Shown: in pieces, positions 33,688 through 42,007 of the stretch
Layout: each line of letters starts with the position of its first letter
Position numbering within the stretch: position 1 is the stretch's first letter
Assembly: GCA_017794825.1 (NCBI GenBank)
Contig: CP051237.1
Coordinates: 5,040,501-5,104,500, forward strand
DNA from: Pararhizobium sp.
GTDB lineage: Bacteria > Pseudomonadota > Alphaproteobacteria > Rhizobiales > Rhizobiaceae
Direction: 5' to 3'
Length of the DNA: 64,000 bases
Position numbers and translations under genes: made by a program
The notes under the pieces: generated by a model
Database searches by the model: none
What the model was told of the DNA's origin: nothing
What the model saw: the letters and a program-made list of their open reading frames with translations, nothing else

Positions 33688-34659
33688 GTGGCGTATTCGA
33701 TCGTAGCGACAAAGCCGGGCGGACCGGAAGTCCTGCAGAAAAAGAAAACAGAAGTCCCTCAACCCGGCCCCGGCGAGGCGCTGTTGCGGCACACGGCCAT
33801 CGGCGTCAATTTCATCGACGCCTATTTCCGTTCCGGATTATACCCGTGGTCGGTCGAATCCGATCTGGTGCTCGGGTCGGAAGCCGCCGGCGTGGTGGAG
33901 GCTGTCGGGTCGTCCGTCAGCAACGTGTCGCCTGGCGACCGGGTCGTCTACACCGCTCCGAATGGCGCTTACGCAAGTCATCGCGTGATAGACGCAAAAA
34001 CCCTGGTGAAGATACCGGACGGTATCAGCGACGAAATCGCCGCAGCCTCGTTTCTGAAGGGGCTGACCGCATACTATCTTTTACACGGCAGCTTCGCCGT
34101 GAAGGAAGGCGACACCGTGCTATTCCATGCCGCCGCCGGCGGCGTGGGCCTGATCGTCGGACAGTGGCTTGCGGCGAAGGGCGTTCGCGCGATCGGCACC
34201 GCCGGCGGGCCTGAAAAATGCGCTCTCGCTCTGGACCATGGTTATTCCGACGTTATCGACTACCTCAAGGACGATTTCGTCGCAAAGCTGAAGGAACTCG
34301 CGCCCGGCGGCGTCGAAGCCGTTTATGATTCCGTCGGCAAGACCACATGGCAGGGATCGTTGAAGTGCCTGAAGCTGCACGGAACCTTCGTCAGTTTCGG
34401 CCAGTCGTCCGGTCCGATCACCGGTTTCAATATCAGCGAGCTTGCCGTCGGTTCGTTTCATGCGACGCGACCGACCCTGTTCCATTTCGTTGGGTTGCCC
34501 GGCTGGCTCGACAAGGCGTCGGCGGCGCTGTTCGATCAGATCGGATCCGGCGCAGTCAGGATCAACATCAACCAGACCTTCGATCTGTCCGACGCGGCGT
34601 CCGCCCACACGGCTCTTGAAGGGCGGCAAACGACGGGGTGCACCATTCTCACGCCGTGA
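33688..34659 (+). CDS. NADPH:quinone oxidoreductase, zeta-crystallin-like
   Basis: A 323-residue medium-chain dehydrogenase/reductase without zinc ligands. The N-terminal domain has the IGVNFIDAYFRSGLYP segment. The NADPH fold is marked by VLFHAAAGGVGLIVGQWL (about 146-163). VYDSVGKTTW and LVSFGQSSG-like text (TFVSFGQSSGPI) follow. This matches the QorA type that reduces quinones with NADPH. The start is GTG at 33688 with GGGAG at 33675-33679. It converges with dinB, whose stop is 14 bases away. Confidence 0.9.
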   Translation: MAYSIVATKPGGPEVLQKKKTEVPQPGPGEALLRHTAIGVNFIDAYFRSGLYPWSVESDLVLGSEAAGVVEAVGSSVSNVSPGDRVVYTAPNGAYASHRVIDAKTLVKIPDGISDEIAAASFLKGLTAYYLLHGSFAVKEGDTVLFHAAAGGVGLIVGQWLAAKGVRAIGTAGGPEKCALALDHGYSDVIDYLKDDFVAKLKELAPGGVEAVYDSVGKTTWQGSLKCLKLHGTFVSFGQSSGPITGFNISELAVGSFHATRPTLFHFVGLPGWLDKASAALFDQIGSGAVRININQTFDLSDAASAHTALEGRQTTGCTILTP

Positions 34660-34673
34660 TATCAGGCGGTAGA

Positions 34674-35996
34674 TTATTCAGTCACGTCATTGTCGCGCTG
34701 AGGCCGGGCGTTCCGGCCTTTGCCGAACGTATAGCCGGTCTCGACGGCTGAATCGCCGAAGCGATTGTGGATCCGGTCTATCGCTCGCTCTGCGATGGCG
34801 CGGCGCTGGGCCGCCTCGTCGACAAGGTCGGGCGGGTCTGCGAGATCGGATTGCTTGAGATCGGAGACGCCAATGCCAAGCAGCCGGTAACGCGTGCCGT
34901 CGAGTTCCGGCGAAAGCAATGACAGTCCGGTTCTGAAAATGCGGTCCGCCAGACAGGTCGGATCATCCAGCCTGCGATTGCGGGTGCGGATGCGAAAATC
35001 GGCTGATTTCAGCTTCAAAACGACCGTCTGACCGGCCATATCGTTTTTCTTCAGACGCCGGGAGACCTTTTCCGACAGGCTTCTGAGGATCGGGACCAGT
35101 GTTTCGGCGTCCGCGTAGTCATGGTTGAAGGTCGTCTCTGACGATACGCTCTTGGCGCTGTCGCGGGTGTGGACCTGCCGTGAATCCTGTCCTCGCGAGA
35201 GATGGAAAAGACGCTGGCCGATGAGACCGTAGCGTCTCATGAGGTCGCTTTCCTCCATGGTCTGCAACTGGCCGATCCTGGTGACGCCGTCCTTGCGAAG
35301 GGTCGCTTCGAACGCCTTTCCGACGCCCCAAATGGTCGTGACCGGGCGCTCTCTCAGGAAATCGATTGCCTCCGCCCTGCCGATGACGGAAAACCCGCGC
35401 GGTTTTTCGAGATCGGAGGCGACCTTGGCGAGGAACTTGCAGTACGACAGTCCCACCGACACGGTGATGCCGACCTCCTTCTCGATGCGCCGCGCAAAGC
35501 CGGCGAGGGTGCGGGCGGGAGGGTTGCGGTGGAGCGTCTGCGTCCCTGAAAGATCCAGAAACGCCTCGTCGATGGATATTGGCTGAACCAGCGGCGTGAG
35601 TTCTTCCATCATGCTGCGCACTTCGCGCCCGACGCGGCTGTACTTCTCCATGTCGGGCTTGACGACGATGGCTTCGGGGCACGCTTCGAGCGCCTTGAAC
35701 ATCGGCATCGCCGATCGCACGCCCTTGATGCGCGCGAGGTAGCAGGCGGTCGAGACCACGCCGCGGCGTCCGCCGCCGATGATGAGAGGCTTGTCGGCCA
35801 GTTCCGGATTGTCGCGTTTTTCGACCGCAGCGTAGAAGGCGTCGCAATCGATATGCGCGACCGTCAGATCATAGAGTTCCTCGTGGCGGACGATCCGCGG
35901 ACTGCCGCATTTCCGGCACCGCCGTGACGCCTGCCCCTGATATTCGAGACAGTCGCGGCAGAAACCGTTTACGGGATCGTTTGGCGCATGTCCCAT
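34674..35996 (-). CDS. dinB: DNA polymerase IV (DinB) with N-terminal zinc-binding motif
   Basis: A Y-family translesion polymerase of 440 residues. Catalytic acids are D50 and D52 (HIDCDAFYAAVEK) and the SIDEAFLD pair near 143. The palm and little-finger regions follow normally. The first 35 residues hold C13-x2-C16 and C27-x2-C30 (FCRDC and CRKCG), an apparent zinc ribbon that E. coli DinB lacks but that occurs in rhizobial relatives. A LexA-type box sits 15 bases upstream of the start, so SOS induction is expected. No polymerase-processivity motif was examined in detail at the C-terminus. Confidence 0.95.
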   Translation of the reverse strand: MGHAPNDPVNGFCRDCLEYQGQASRRCRKCGSPRIVRHEELYDLTVAHIDCDAFYAAVEKRDNPELADKPLIIGGGRRGVVSTACYLARIKGVRSAMPMFKALEACPEAIVVKPDMEKYSRVGREVRSMMEELTPLVQPISIDEAFLDLSGTQTLHRNPPARTLAGFARRIEKEVGITVSVGLSYCKFLAKVASDLEKPRGFSVIGRAEAIDFLRERPVTTIWGVGKAFEATLRKDGVTRIGQLQTMEESDLMRRYGLIGQRLFHLSRGQDSRQVHTRDSAKSVSSETTFNHDYADAETLVPILRSLSEKVSRRLKKNDMAGQTVVLKLKSADFRIRTRNRRLDDPTCLADRIFRTGLSLLSPELDGTRYRLLGIGVSDLKQSDLADPPDLVDEAAQRRAIAERAIDRIHNRFGDSAVETGYTFGKGRNARPQRDNDVTE

Positions 35997-36010
35997 GGCG
36001 ATGTCCGGCG

Positions 36011-36025
36011 GAACAAATATTGAAC
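36011..36025 (-). promoter_or_regulatory. LexA (SOS) box of dinB
   Basis: On the - strand the sequence is GTTC-AATATTT-GTTC, an exact match to the alphaproteobacterial LexA consensus GTTC-N7-GTTC. It ends 15 bases before the dinB start codon, where it would overlap the promoter or transcription start. Confidence 0.85.
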
Positions 36026-36056
36026 ATCATTTGTGTAGGCGCAATCCCGGCGGTCA

Positions 36057-36749
36057 TCAAGAAGAAATGTGGCGCAGGATCAGTCGCGTGACGTCGGTCC
36101 AGCTCGAGGCGAGATGCACATCTTCGCCGGGATCCGGCGCCATGGCGCGAAACGTGTCGTTCGCCATAAAGTTGATCGCCATGGAATGTGGAATATGTTT
36201 CTTCACCGAATGCAGATTGTAGATCATGTCGTCTATCAGAATAACGTGATGCTCGCTATCCGCGTGGATTTGCCGGATCAATTCGCCCTTTGAGGATTCG
36301 CTTGCAACCAGCGGATAATGCAGGCCGAATTCATCCAGCAACGCCCTGCGGGCGGCGAAGTATTTTGGCGGCATCGCGGACAGGAAAACGATGTCTGCGA
36401 CGGTCGAGAGCCTTGCGAGCGATTCGACAACGCCAATGGTCGGCGTCTGCCATTTCTGCTGCGCGGCGAAGAAACCGTCCATCAGCGTCGAAACCGTCCT
36501 GGACGGGGCCGCGTTGCCTCCCGCGATCGACACGACGTTGCCGGTCAGCTTGAAGGAGCGTGGAACGAGCTTGTATCCGTTCTCCTGCAGAAACGCATCG
36601 AAGGGATCAAGAAAGTTCAACGCCACTTCGTCAACATCGCTGACGATAAGCGGGCGGTCTCCATCCAGGATTGGAATGTCGGTCTTTTGTGTTGGTCGCC
36701 TTGTTACGGATTTTCCTCCTGAGGAGGGTCGCCATTTTCCGAATACCAT
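36057..36749 (-). CDS. HAD-like hypothetical protein
   Basis: About 230 residues. HAD-type motifs are visible: IVSDVDEVALNF near the N-terminus (acidic motif I), LSAMPP (motif II-like Ser) and ILIDDMIYNL (motif IV-like acid pair) near residue 165. It is probably a phosphatase-like fold, with unknown substrate. The start is uncertain: ATG 36749 overlaps the 3' end of the DUF3572 gene by 46 bases and has no ribosome site. The good AGGAGG at 36720-36715 is not followed by any usual start codon in this frame. It lies downstream of the DUF3572 gene and upstream of dinB on the same strand. Confidence 0.7.
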   Translation of the reverse strand: MVFGKWRPSSGGKSVTRRPTQKTDIPILDGDRPLIVSDVDEVALNFLDPFDAFLQENGYKLVPRSFKLTGNVVSIAGGNAAPSRTVSTLMDGFFAAQQKWQTPTIGVVESLARLSTVADIVFLSAMPPKYFAARRALLDEFGLHYPLVASESSKGELIRQIHADSEHHVILIDDMIYNLHSVKKHIPHSMAINFMANDTFRAMAPDPGEDVHLASSWTDVTRLILRHISS

Positions 36750-36985
36750 GCATTTACAATTGTTTGAGGAGAAATCTGACGATCCTCGCAATAGGCGAGA
36801 AGCGTCGGTTCGTGATTCGCCAGAAAATCGAACACGCCTGCAGCGAAACCCGGCTGGGCGGCTGCGTTGCGCAACGTTTCCGGCGTTAATCCGGACAATG
36901 CCCAGAAGCGGGACATCATCTCGTCATCGGCGGAAATCCAGGTAAGGATGTCCGCGCAGAGCGCCATTGTCTGTTCGTTATCCAT
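36704..36985 (-). CDS. DUF3572 family protein
   Basis: A 93-residue acidic, helix-rich protein. The conserved core is FWALSGLTPETLRNAAAQPGF, then FLANHEPTLLAYCE, which marks the DUF3572 family usually found divergent to divK-pleD in Hyphomicrobiales. Function unknown. ATG 36985 is chosen. A TTG at 37024 would sit inside the spacer of the candidate promoter (TTGACA at 37037-37032, CAAATT at 37013-37008), so it is unlikely. Its 3' end overlaps the HAD-like gene. Confidence 0.8.
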   Translation of the reverse strand: MDNEQTMALCADILTWISADDEMMSRFWALSGLTPETLRNAAAQPGFAAGVFDFLANHEPTLLAYCEDRQISPQTIVNAWYSENGDPPQEENP

Positions 36986-37007
36986 GCAGTGTGTCGACAA
37001 GTGGGCG

Positions 37008-37037
37008 AATTTGCATTTCCTCAACCTTAATTGTCAA
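37008..37037 (-). promoter_or_regulatory. candidate promoter of the DUF3572 gene
   Basis: TTGACA, a perfect -35, at 37037-37032, and CAAATT at 37013-37008 after 18 bases. Weak -10 match. It points left into the DUF3572 gene and lies in the 142-base divergent gap with divK. Confidence 0.35.
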
Positions 37038-37127
37038 AACTTTGGCGTTTCGATCAGAAAATAGTCCCGAGATAGCAAATCCTGTAGGATCATGTCCCGG
37101 TGCGTAATAGATAATACGGAGCGTTTT

Positions 37128-37499
37128 ATGCCCAAGCGTGTCATGATTGTCGAGGACAATGAGCTCAATATGAAGCTCTTTCGCGACCTGATCGAGGCTT
37201 CCGGTTACGAGACTGTACAGACGCGAAACGGTTTGGACGTACTGGACTTGGCGCGCGTGCATAAACCTGATCTTATTCTTATGGATATACAACTTCCGGA
37301 GGTATCCGGACTCGAAGTGACGAAATGGCTAAAGGACGACGATGAGTTGCATACGATACCGGTTATTGCGGTAACGGCTTTCGCCATGAAGGGAGATGAA
37401 GAGCGTATTCGACGCGGCGGTTGCGAAGCATATATGTCGAAACCGATTTCAGTACCGAAGTTTATAGAAACAATTAAGAACTACCTCGGCGAATATTGA
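37128..37499 (+). CDS. divK: response regulator DivK
   Basis: Single-domain receiver of 123 residues that relays the division and cell-polarity phosphosignal between PleC/DivJ-type kinases and the CtrA pathway. Acidic pocket D10 (VEDNELN), phosphoacceptor D53 (LMDIQLP), T in AVTAFAMKG and K in YMSKPIS are all present. ATG 37128 is preceded by CGGAG; the start at 37092 has no support. It lies 40 bases before pleD, the conserved alphaproteobacterial pairing. Confidence 0.95.
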   Translation: MPKRVMIVEDNELNMKLFRDLIEASGYETVQTRNGLDVLDLARVHKPDLILMDIQLPEVSGLEVTKWLKDDDELHTIPVIAVTAFAMKGDEERIRRGGCEAYMSKPISVPKFIETIKNYLGEY

Positions 37500-37539
37500 C
37501 GCAACGACCCAGGTCGCCGGATGGAACAGGAATTTTGCC

Positions 37540-38910
37540 ATGACGGCGCGAATATTGGTTGTCGATGATATAGCGGCAAATCGTAAAATGCTGGAGACAA
37601 GGCTCCAGGCTGAATATTTCGAGGTGGAGACGGCGGCCGACGGCGCTCAGGCGATAGACATATGCACGTCGTCGGCGGTCGACCTCGTATTGCTTGACAT
37701 CATGATGCCTGGTCTCGACGGCTACGAAGTGTGCCGAATCCTCAAATCGGATCCCCGGACCATGCATATTCCCGTCGTCATGATAACGGCGCTGGATGAG
37801 CTTTCGGATCGTGTGAAGGGGCTTCAGGCGGGCGCCGATGATTTCCTGAGCAAACCTGTCAGCGACACGCAGCTTGTCGCTCGCGTCAAAAGCCTCGTGC
37901 GGTTGAAGACGATGACCGACGAACTGCGGGTGCGCGCGCAGACGGCGATGAACCTCGGCATCGAGAAGTTCATCAACTCCAATGCCGAACTGGATACGAG
38001 AAAGGGCAAGACTTTGCTCGTATCCGAACGCGGACTTTCGCGAACAAGGCTCAAGGCCGCGCTGCGAAAATTTGCCGATGTCACTGAAGTCTCAGATCCG
38101 GGAGAAGCGCTTTCGATTGCAACGGGCGCTGATTTCGAACTTGTCATTGTCGACGCCAGGCTGGCTTCATATGATCCCTTGCGACTGTGCTCCCAGTTGC
38201 GTTCCAATGAAGCGACGCGTTTCATCCCGCTGCTGCTGATCTGCCAGCAAGGCGATGACGGGCTTGTCAACAGGGCGCTCGACCTCGGGGTGAATGACTA
38301 TCTCGTCGCTCCCGTCGACGCCAACGAACTGATTGCCCGTTGCCGGACGCAGTTCAAGCGGAAACGTTTCAATGATCATCTGCGATCCAGCGTACAGGAT
38401 TCGATCACGCTCTCGGTCACCGATCCGCTCACCGGCCTCTATAACCGTCGCTATCTCGACAGTCATCTGGCGACGCTCATCAAAAGGGCGCAGGATCGGG
38501 GCAGGGCGTTGTCCATCGTCATGCTTGATGTCGACCGCTTCAAGCTTATTAACGACGAACACGGCCATGACGCCGGCGACTCGGTGCTCTCGGAATTCGC
38601 AACACGCATACGGGGCGTCATTCGCGGCATCGATCTGTCCTGCAGGGTCGGCGGGGAGGAGTTCGTGATCGTGCTTCCCGATACCTCCGCCGACGATGCG
38701 CGCATGATCGCCGAGCGTCTGAGACAGGCGGTCGAAAATGCGCCGTTCCGGATCGGAAAGGAAGCGCCAGGGCTCAATCTCACGGCTTCTTTCGGCGTTT
38801 CGGGGCTCGTCGAGGGTGACAGCGCCGTCAGCCTGATCAAGCGCGCCGATACGGCGCTTCTGGCGGCAAAACGGGCAGGCCGCAACCTTGTGATTTCCAA
38901 GATGAGTTGA
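37540..38910 (+). CDS. pleD: diguanylate cyclase response regulator PleD
   Basis: A 456-residue protein with the order receiver (phosphoacceptor D53 in LLDIMMP), receiver-like adaptor (about 155-275) and GGDEF domain (285-456). The active-site motif is GGEEF at 371-375. An intact inhibitory I-site RGID lies at 362-365, exactly five residues earlier, so product inhibition by cyclic-di-GMP is expected. It makes cyclic-di-GMP at the cell pole to drive the swarmer-to-stalked or analogous transition. It is co-transcribed with divK by position. Confidence 0.96.
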   Translation: MTARILVVDDIAANRKMLETRLQAEYFEVETAADGAQAIDICTSSAVDLVLLDIMMPGLDGYEVCRILKSDPRTMHIPVVMITALDELSDRVKGLQAGADDFLSKPVSDTQLVARVKSLVRLKTMTDELRVRAQTAMNLGIEKFINSNAELDTRKGKTLLVSERGLSRTRLKAALRKFADVTEVSDPGEALSIATGADFELVIVDARLASYDPLRLCSQLRSNEATRFIPLLLICQQGDDGLVNRALDLGVNDYLVAPVDANELIARCRTQFKRKRFNDHLRSSVQDSITLSVTDPLTGLYNRRYLDSHLATLIKRAQDRGRALSIVMLDVDRFKLINDEHGHDAGDSVLSEFATRIRGVIRGIDLSCRVGGEEFVIVLPDTSADDARMIAERLRQAVENAPFRIGKEAPGLNLTASFGVSGLVEGDSAVSLIKRADTALLAAKRAGRNLVISKMS

Positions 38911-39258
38911 AGGGCGCCGCCAGTGTCACGGAACTTTCAGGAACTGCGCCTATCATTCCGTATGTCTTGAGTATTGATGTCGCGCGACAGGTCGGTATTC
39001 GCACTGCCGCATACGCAAATTTACCATTTTTGCGCATGCCGATGCGAATCAGTTAAGAAATCGTTGATTTTTTTGCCGTCTTGAGCAAGAGTTGAGCTCA
39101 TTGCAGTCTACGACTGCCCCGCAAGCAGCAGACTGCTGAACAATTCAGTTACCCCATGGTGCTCAGGTCCGCCGCATCTCCTGGGTCGTGGGGTCGGCTG
39201 GTCGGTGTCCGGTTTGTGGCCTCCTCGTACCGCTGCCGGCGCCGACCGGCCCCCATAC
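38911..39258. other. gap between pleD and the rpmG-side terminator; candidate structured transcript
   Basis: No protein gene is credible here. The right half (about 39085-39258) is rich in self-complementary pieces: GCAGTC/GACTGC at 39103-39117, CAGCAG/CTGCTG at 39126-39138, and a long GGGG plus GGTCGG arm (39189-39206) that can pair with CCGACCGGCCCCC at 39242-39255. With the following terminator, it could be the 3' end of the pleD message or a separate small RNA. No convincing promoter was found. Confidence 0.35.
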
Positions 39259-39298
39259 AAAAAGCCGCTTCTGAAGTTCGGAAGCGGCTTTTTTTTTC
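39259..39298. terminator. bidirectional intrinsic terminator between pleD and rpmG
   Basis: Stem AAAAAGCCGCTTC (39259-39271) pairs with GAAGCGGCTTTTT (39281-39293) around a 9-nt loop. A T-run follows on both strands. It serves leftward rpmG and any rightward transcript from pleD. Confidence 0.9.
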
Positions 39299-39315
39299 GA
39301 CGTGTGGCGATGCCG

Positions 39316-39483
39316 CTACTTGATCTTGGCTTCCTTGAATTCAACGTGCTTCTTGACGACCGGATCATACTTCGTCTTGACCATTTTTTCGGTCATCGTG
39401 CGGCTGTTCTTCTTGGCAACGTAGAAGTAGCCCGTGTCGGCAGTCGATACCAACTTGATCTTGATTGTTGTGGCTTTGGCCAT
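39316..39483 (-). CDS. rpmG: 50S ribosomal protein L33
   Basis: A 55-residue basic ribosomal protein, MAKATTIKIKLVSTADTGYF at the start and KHVEFKEAKIK at the end, matching the non-zinc (C-minus) L33 form: no CxxC pairs. It is preceded and followed by separate signals, a terminator 18 bases past its stop and a free-standing upstream region. Its small size makes it easy to miss. Confidence 0.95.
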   Translation of the reverse strand: MAKATTIKIKLVSTADTGYFYVAKKNSRTMTEKMVKTKYDPVVKKHVEFKEAKIK

Positions 39484-39586
39484 GGTTCTGTCCGCTTTCT
39501 AAAAACGAAGCCGCAGGCAGCGTTACGCTCCGCGGCTGAAATCTGGCGGGATAACTACAAATGCCTGACGAAATGTCAAGCTCTAT

Positions 39587-40777
39587 TCACCGCGCGGGGC
39601 GGATTAGAATGCGGCCCATCGACAGAACAATGTAGATCAGGAAGAAGAATGCGAGGCCGTAGGCGAAGCCTTGAGGCCCCATTGCGCTGATTGAAGAGCC
39701 AAGAACCTGCGGCCCGATCATCATGCCGATCGAATAGCAAAAGATAAACGCGGCGTTGGCCGAAGCGAGTTCGCCGCCGCGCAGCCGGGCTCCGAGATGA
39801 GCGAGGCCAACCGTGTAGAGGCCGGCGACAACAGCGCCCCAGACGAAAAGCACTCCGGCGAGCAGCCACCAGTTCATCGACAGAGCCGGCAGGAACAGGG
39901 CGCCCGCCATGCCGACGACCGCAAAGAGCGTCAGCAGGGATCGCCGGTCCCTGACACGGTCGGACAGAATTCCGATCGGGATCTGGAACAGCACATTGCC
40001 AAGTCCGATCATCGTCAGAAGCAAGGCGCCGTCGCCCTCGGTAAAGCCGATTCGCAGCGAATACACCGGAAACAGTGCGAATCCCCCGGATTCCACGGCG
40101 CCGAACACGAATACAGCCGCCGTCGCGGTCGGCACGAGATACACGTATTTGAAAAACGGCCCGATGGAGCGGCTCTCCAGCCGGGGGCTCTCGTTGCGCG
40201 CCATGATCACCGGGATGGCCGAGACGAGGATAATCACGGATCCGACCAGGAAAGGCAAAATGCCGTCGCTGCCCAGAAGGGAAAACAGCATCGGCCCGAG
40301 GGCGAAACCGAGCGAGAGAACCGTGGCATAGAGGCCGAGAATGAAGCCTCGCCTGGCTGGCGGCGCCGCTGCGTTGATCCAGAATTCGGAAAGCACGAAC
40401 AGCAGCGTTATCGCCCCGTGGAAGGTGACGCGCAGCGGAAACCACATCCAGAAACTCGGAGCGAGATAGAATCCGATTGCCGACAGGGCTGCTATGACGA
40501 CGCCTGCGAGCATTGCGTCGGCGACGCCGAAGCGCATGGCGATCGGCGTACAGAACGGCGCTATCGCCAGCGAAGCCAGGCCGGCTATTGCTGAATTCAG
40601 CCCGATGAGCGACGCCGAGACGCCTTCCTTCTCCAGAATGAAACTGAGCAGCGGTAGCCCGAGCCCGAGCGCGATGCCGACTGCGCTGATCGATGCGATT
40701 GCGGCGCTGATAGGCAGCCAGGCTATTCTTCCGTCAGCTTCGGCGATCTCGCCAGTGTCGTGGGCTCGCGAGTCCAT
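39587..40777 (-). CDS. MFS transporter
   Basis: A 396-residue major-facilitator protein with about 12 membrane helices. The loop 2-3 region lacks a textbook GxxxDRxGR motif, but loop 8-9 has IGILSDRVRDRRSL, which is the second-half version. The N-terminus is IAWLPISAAIASISAVGIALGLGLPLLSF. Such proteins sit between rpmG and the NUDIX/DUF983/rnr block in many rhizobial genomes. The substrate is unknown and no regulator is beside it. Confidence 0.88.
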   Translation of the reverse strand: MDSRAHDTGEIAEADGRIAWLPISAAIASISAVGIALGLGLPLLSFILEKEGVSASLIGLNSAIAGLASLAIAPFCTPIAMRFGVADAMLAGVVIAALSAIGFYLAPSFWMWFPLRVTFHGAITLLFVLSEFWINAAAPPARRGFILGLYATVLSLGFALGPMLFSLLGSDGILPFLVGSVIILVSAIPVIMARNESPRLESRSIGPFFKYVYLVPTATAAVFVFGAVESGGFALFPVYSLRIGFTEGDGALLLTMIGLGNVLFQIPIGILSDRVRDRRSLLTLFAVVGMAGALFLPALSMNWWLLAGVLFVWGAVVAGLYTVGLAHLGARLRGGELASANAAFIFCYSIGMMIGPQVLGSSISAMGPQGFAYGLAFFFLIYIVLSMGRILIRPAR

Positions 40778-40786
40778 GCAGAGGCT

Positions 40787-41539
40787 CTACAGTATTTCGC
40801 GGCTGCGACGGCCATACCTTGACTGGTAGAAGGGTACGGGTCCGCCGAAGGGCAGGTCGGCGTCCCGCAGCATGGCCTGCCGCAGATCCTCTATGACCGC
40901 GAGTGTTATGCGCGGCATGCTCACGTCTTCCATTTCGGAAAAGCGCACCCAGCGCAGATCGACGAGTTCGTTGCTGGCCTCCGGCCTTGCAAAGCCGATC
41001 TCGTCGCGAAAGCAGGCGAAAAACCGTGTGTCGAACCGCCGTTTCTGCCTTGGCGGCGTGATGGCCCGGGCGATAAAGCGCAATTTGGATTGCATTGGCG
41101 CCAGACCCCTGTCCGCGAAATCCTTCCAGACGCCGCGGTTTATCGTGCGTCCTTCGGCGGCGATCAGAAGTCCGACCTCCTCGTAGGTTTCGCGTATGGC
41201 GGTCGTCGCCAGCGCCTGGGCCCGGACGGCGGAGGCGGGGCTCGCCATTTTCTGCATCAGCTTGGCCGTCACCGTCTCATCGAGATGGTTTGCTACCGGC
41301 ACGCGCCCGTCATGCGGGTCTCGGCGACCACCGGGAAACACGTAGAGATCGGGCATAAACGCGTGGGCGACATGGCGCTTTCCCATCAGAACAGCCGGTT
41401 CGTCGCCAGACCGGTCGATGACGATCAGCGTCGCCGCGTCGGTCGGGCGCAGAAGCGGGTAGTCGCCGATCCGCTTACTGGCGTCGGCGTCCAGATCAAC
41501 CTTGTTTGCAAAACGGTTGGGAAAATCTGCTGTGTCCAT
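40787..41539 (-). CDS. NUDIX hydrolase
   Basis: A 250-residue member of the NUDIX superfamily that cleaves a nucleoside diphosphate linked to some other group. The Nudix core is AIRETYEEVGLLIAAEG (catalytic REx2EExG, about residues 115-131), with VFPGGRRDPHD upstream. The spacing between the GG and the RE-helix is longer than in MutT, as in CoA-type or long NUDIX proteins. ATG 41539 (MDTADFPNRF) is chosen, since the 27 codons before it overlap the intergenic region and are not conserved. It is downstream of DUF983 on the same strand. Confidence 0.88.
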   Translation of the reverse strand: MDTADFPNRFANKVDLDADASKRIGDYPLLRPTDAATLIVIDRSGDEPAVLMGKRHVAHAFMPDLYVFPGGRRDPHDGRVPVANHLDETVTAKLMQKMASPASAVRAQALATTAIRETYEEVGLLIAAEGRTINRGVWKDFADRGLAPMQSKLRFIARAITPPRQKRRFDTRFFACFRDEIGFARPEASNELVDLRWVRFSEMEDVSMPRITLAVIEDLRQAMLRDADLPFGGPVPFYQSRYGRRSREIL

Positions 41540-41567
41540 ATTCAGGCCATGCCCCGTCGCAGACGTA

Positions 41568-42002
41568 CTATTCGTACCTGTCCAAATCGGCGACCTCGTC
41601 CGTTTCCCCGCCGAATCCATGCATATAGTTGGCCCATTGCATGCCGATGACAGCGCCTTTGACGGGCTGCATCAGCGCAAGCGCCATGACGATCGTCATC
41701 GGAGCCCAGATCGCCAGGTGCTGCCAGGTGTTGAGATTGACAAGTTCCTCGAAGATCATGAAGGCGGCGACAATGATGTGGCCGGTTATGAAGATCACCA
41801 GGTAAGGCGGCAGGTCGTCGGCGCGCTGATGATGCATCTCCTCGCCACAGCTCTCGCAGCTGTGCACGGGTTTGAGAAATGCGCCGAACAGCCTGCCTTC
41901 GCCGCAATGCGGGCAACGTCCGAGCCAGCCGTTTTTCATCGAAGTCCAGACGTCGCGTTTCTTCTGCGACGCTTCATTGCCGTATCTGATCTCTACCGAC
42001 AT
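41568..42002 (-). CDS. DUF983 family zinc-ribbon membrane protein
   Basis: A 144-residue protein. It has an N-terminal double-CxxC zinc ribbon (RCPHCGEGRLF, then HSCESCGEEM) followed by two membrane helices (about 72-92 and 95-115). This is the DUF983 family, which is widespread in alphaproteobacteria next to rnr or cytochrome-oxidase genes. Function unknown. It starts five bases after rnr ends. Confidence 0.88.
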   Translation of the reverse strand: MSVEIRYGNEASQKKRDVWTSMKNGWLGRCPHCGEGRLFGAFLKPVHSCESCGEEMHHQRADDLPPYLVIFITGHIIVAAFMIFEELVNLNTWQHLAIWAPMTIVMALALMQPVKGAVIGMQWANYMHGFGGETDEVADLDRYE

Positions 42003-42007
42003 TCCAT

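Noticed and set aside
37027..37041. TTAA-N7-AACT as a possible CtrA site before divK
   Set aside because: Only one half matches the TTAA-N7-TTAA consensus, so it is not supported.
39205..39690. 161-codon + strand ORF over rpmG
   Set aside because: Opposite to the clear L33 gene and its terminator; no homology.
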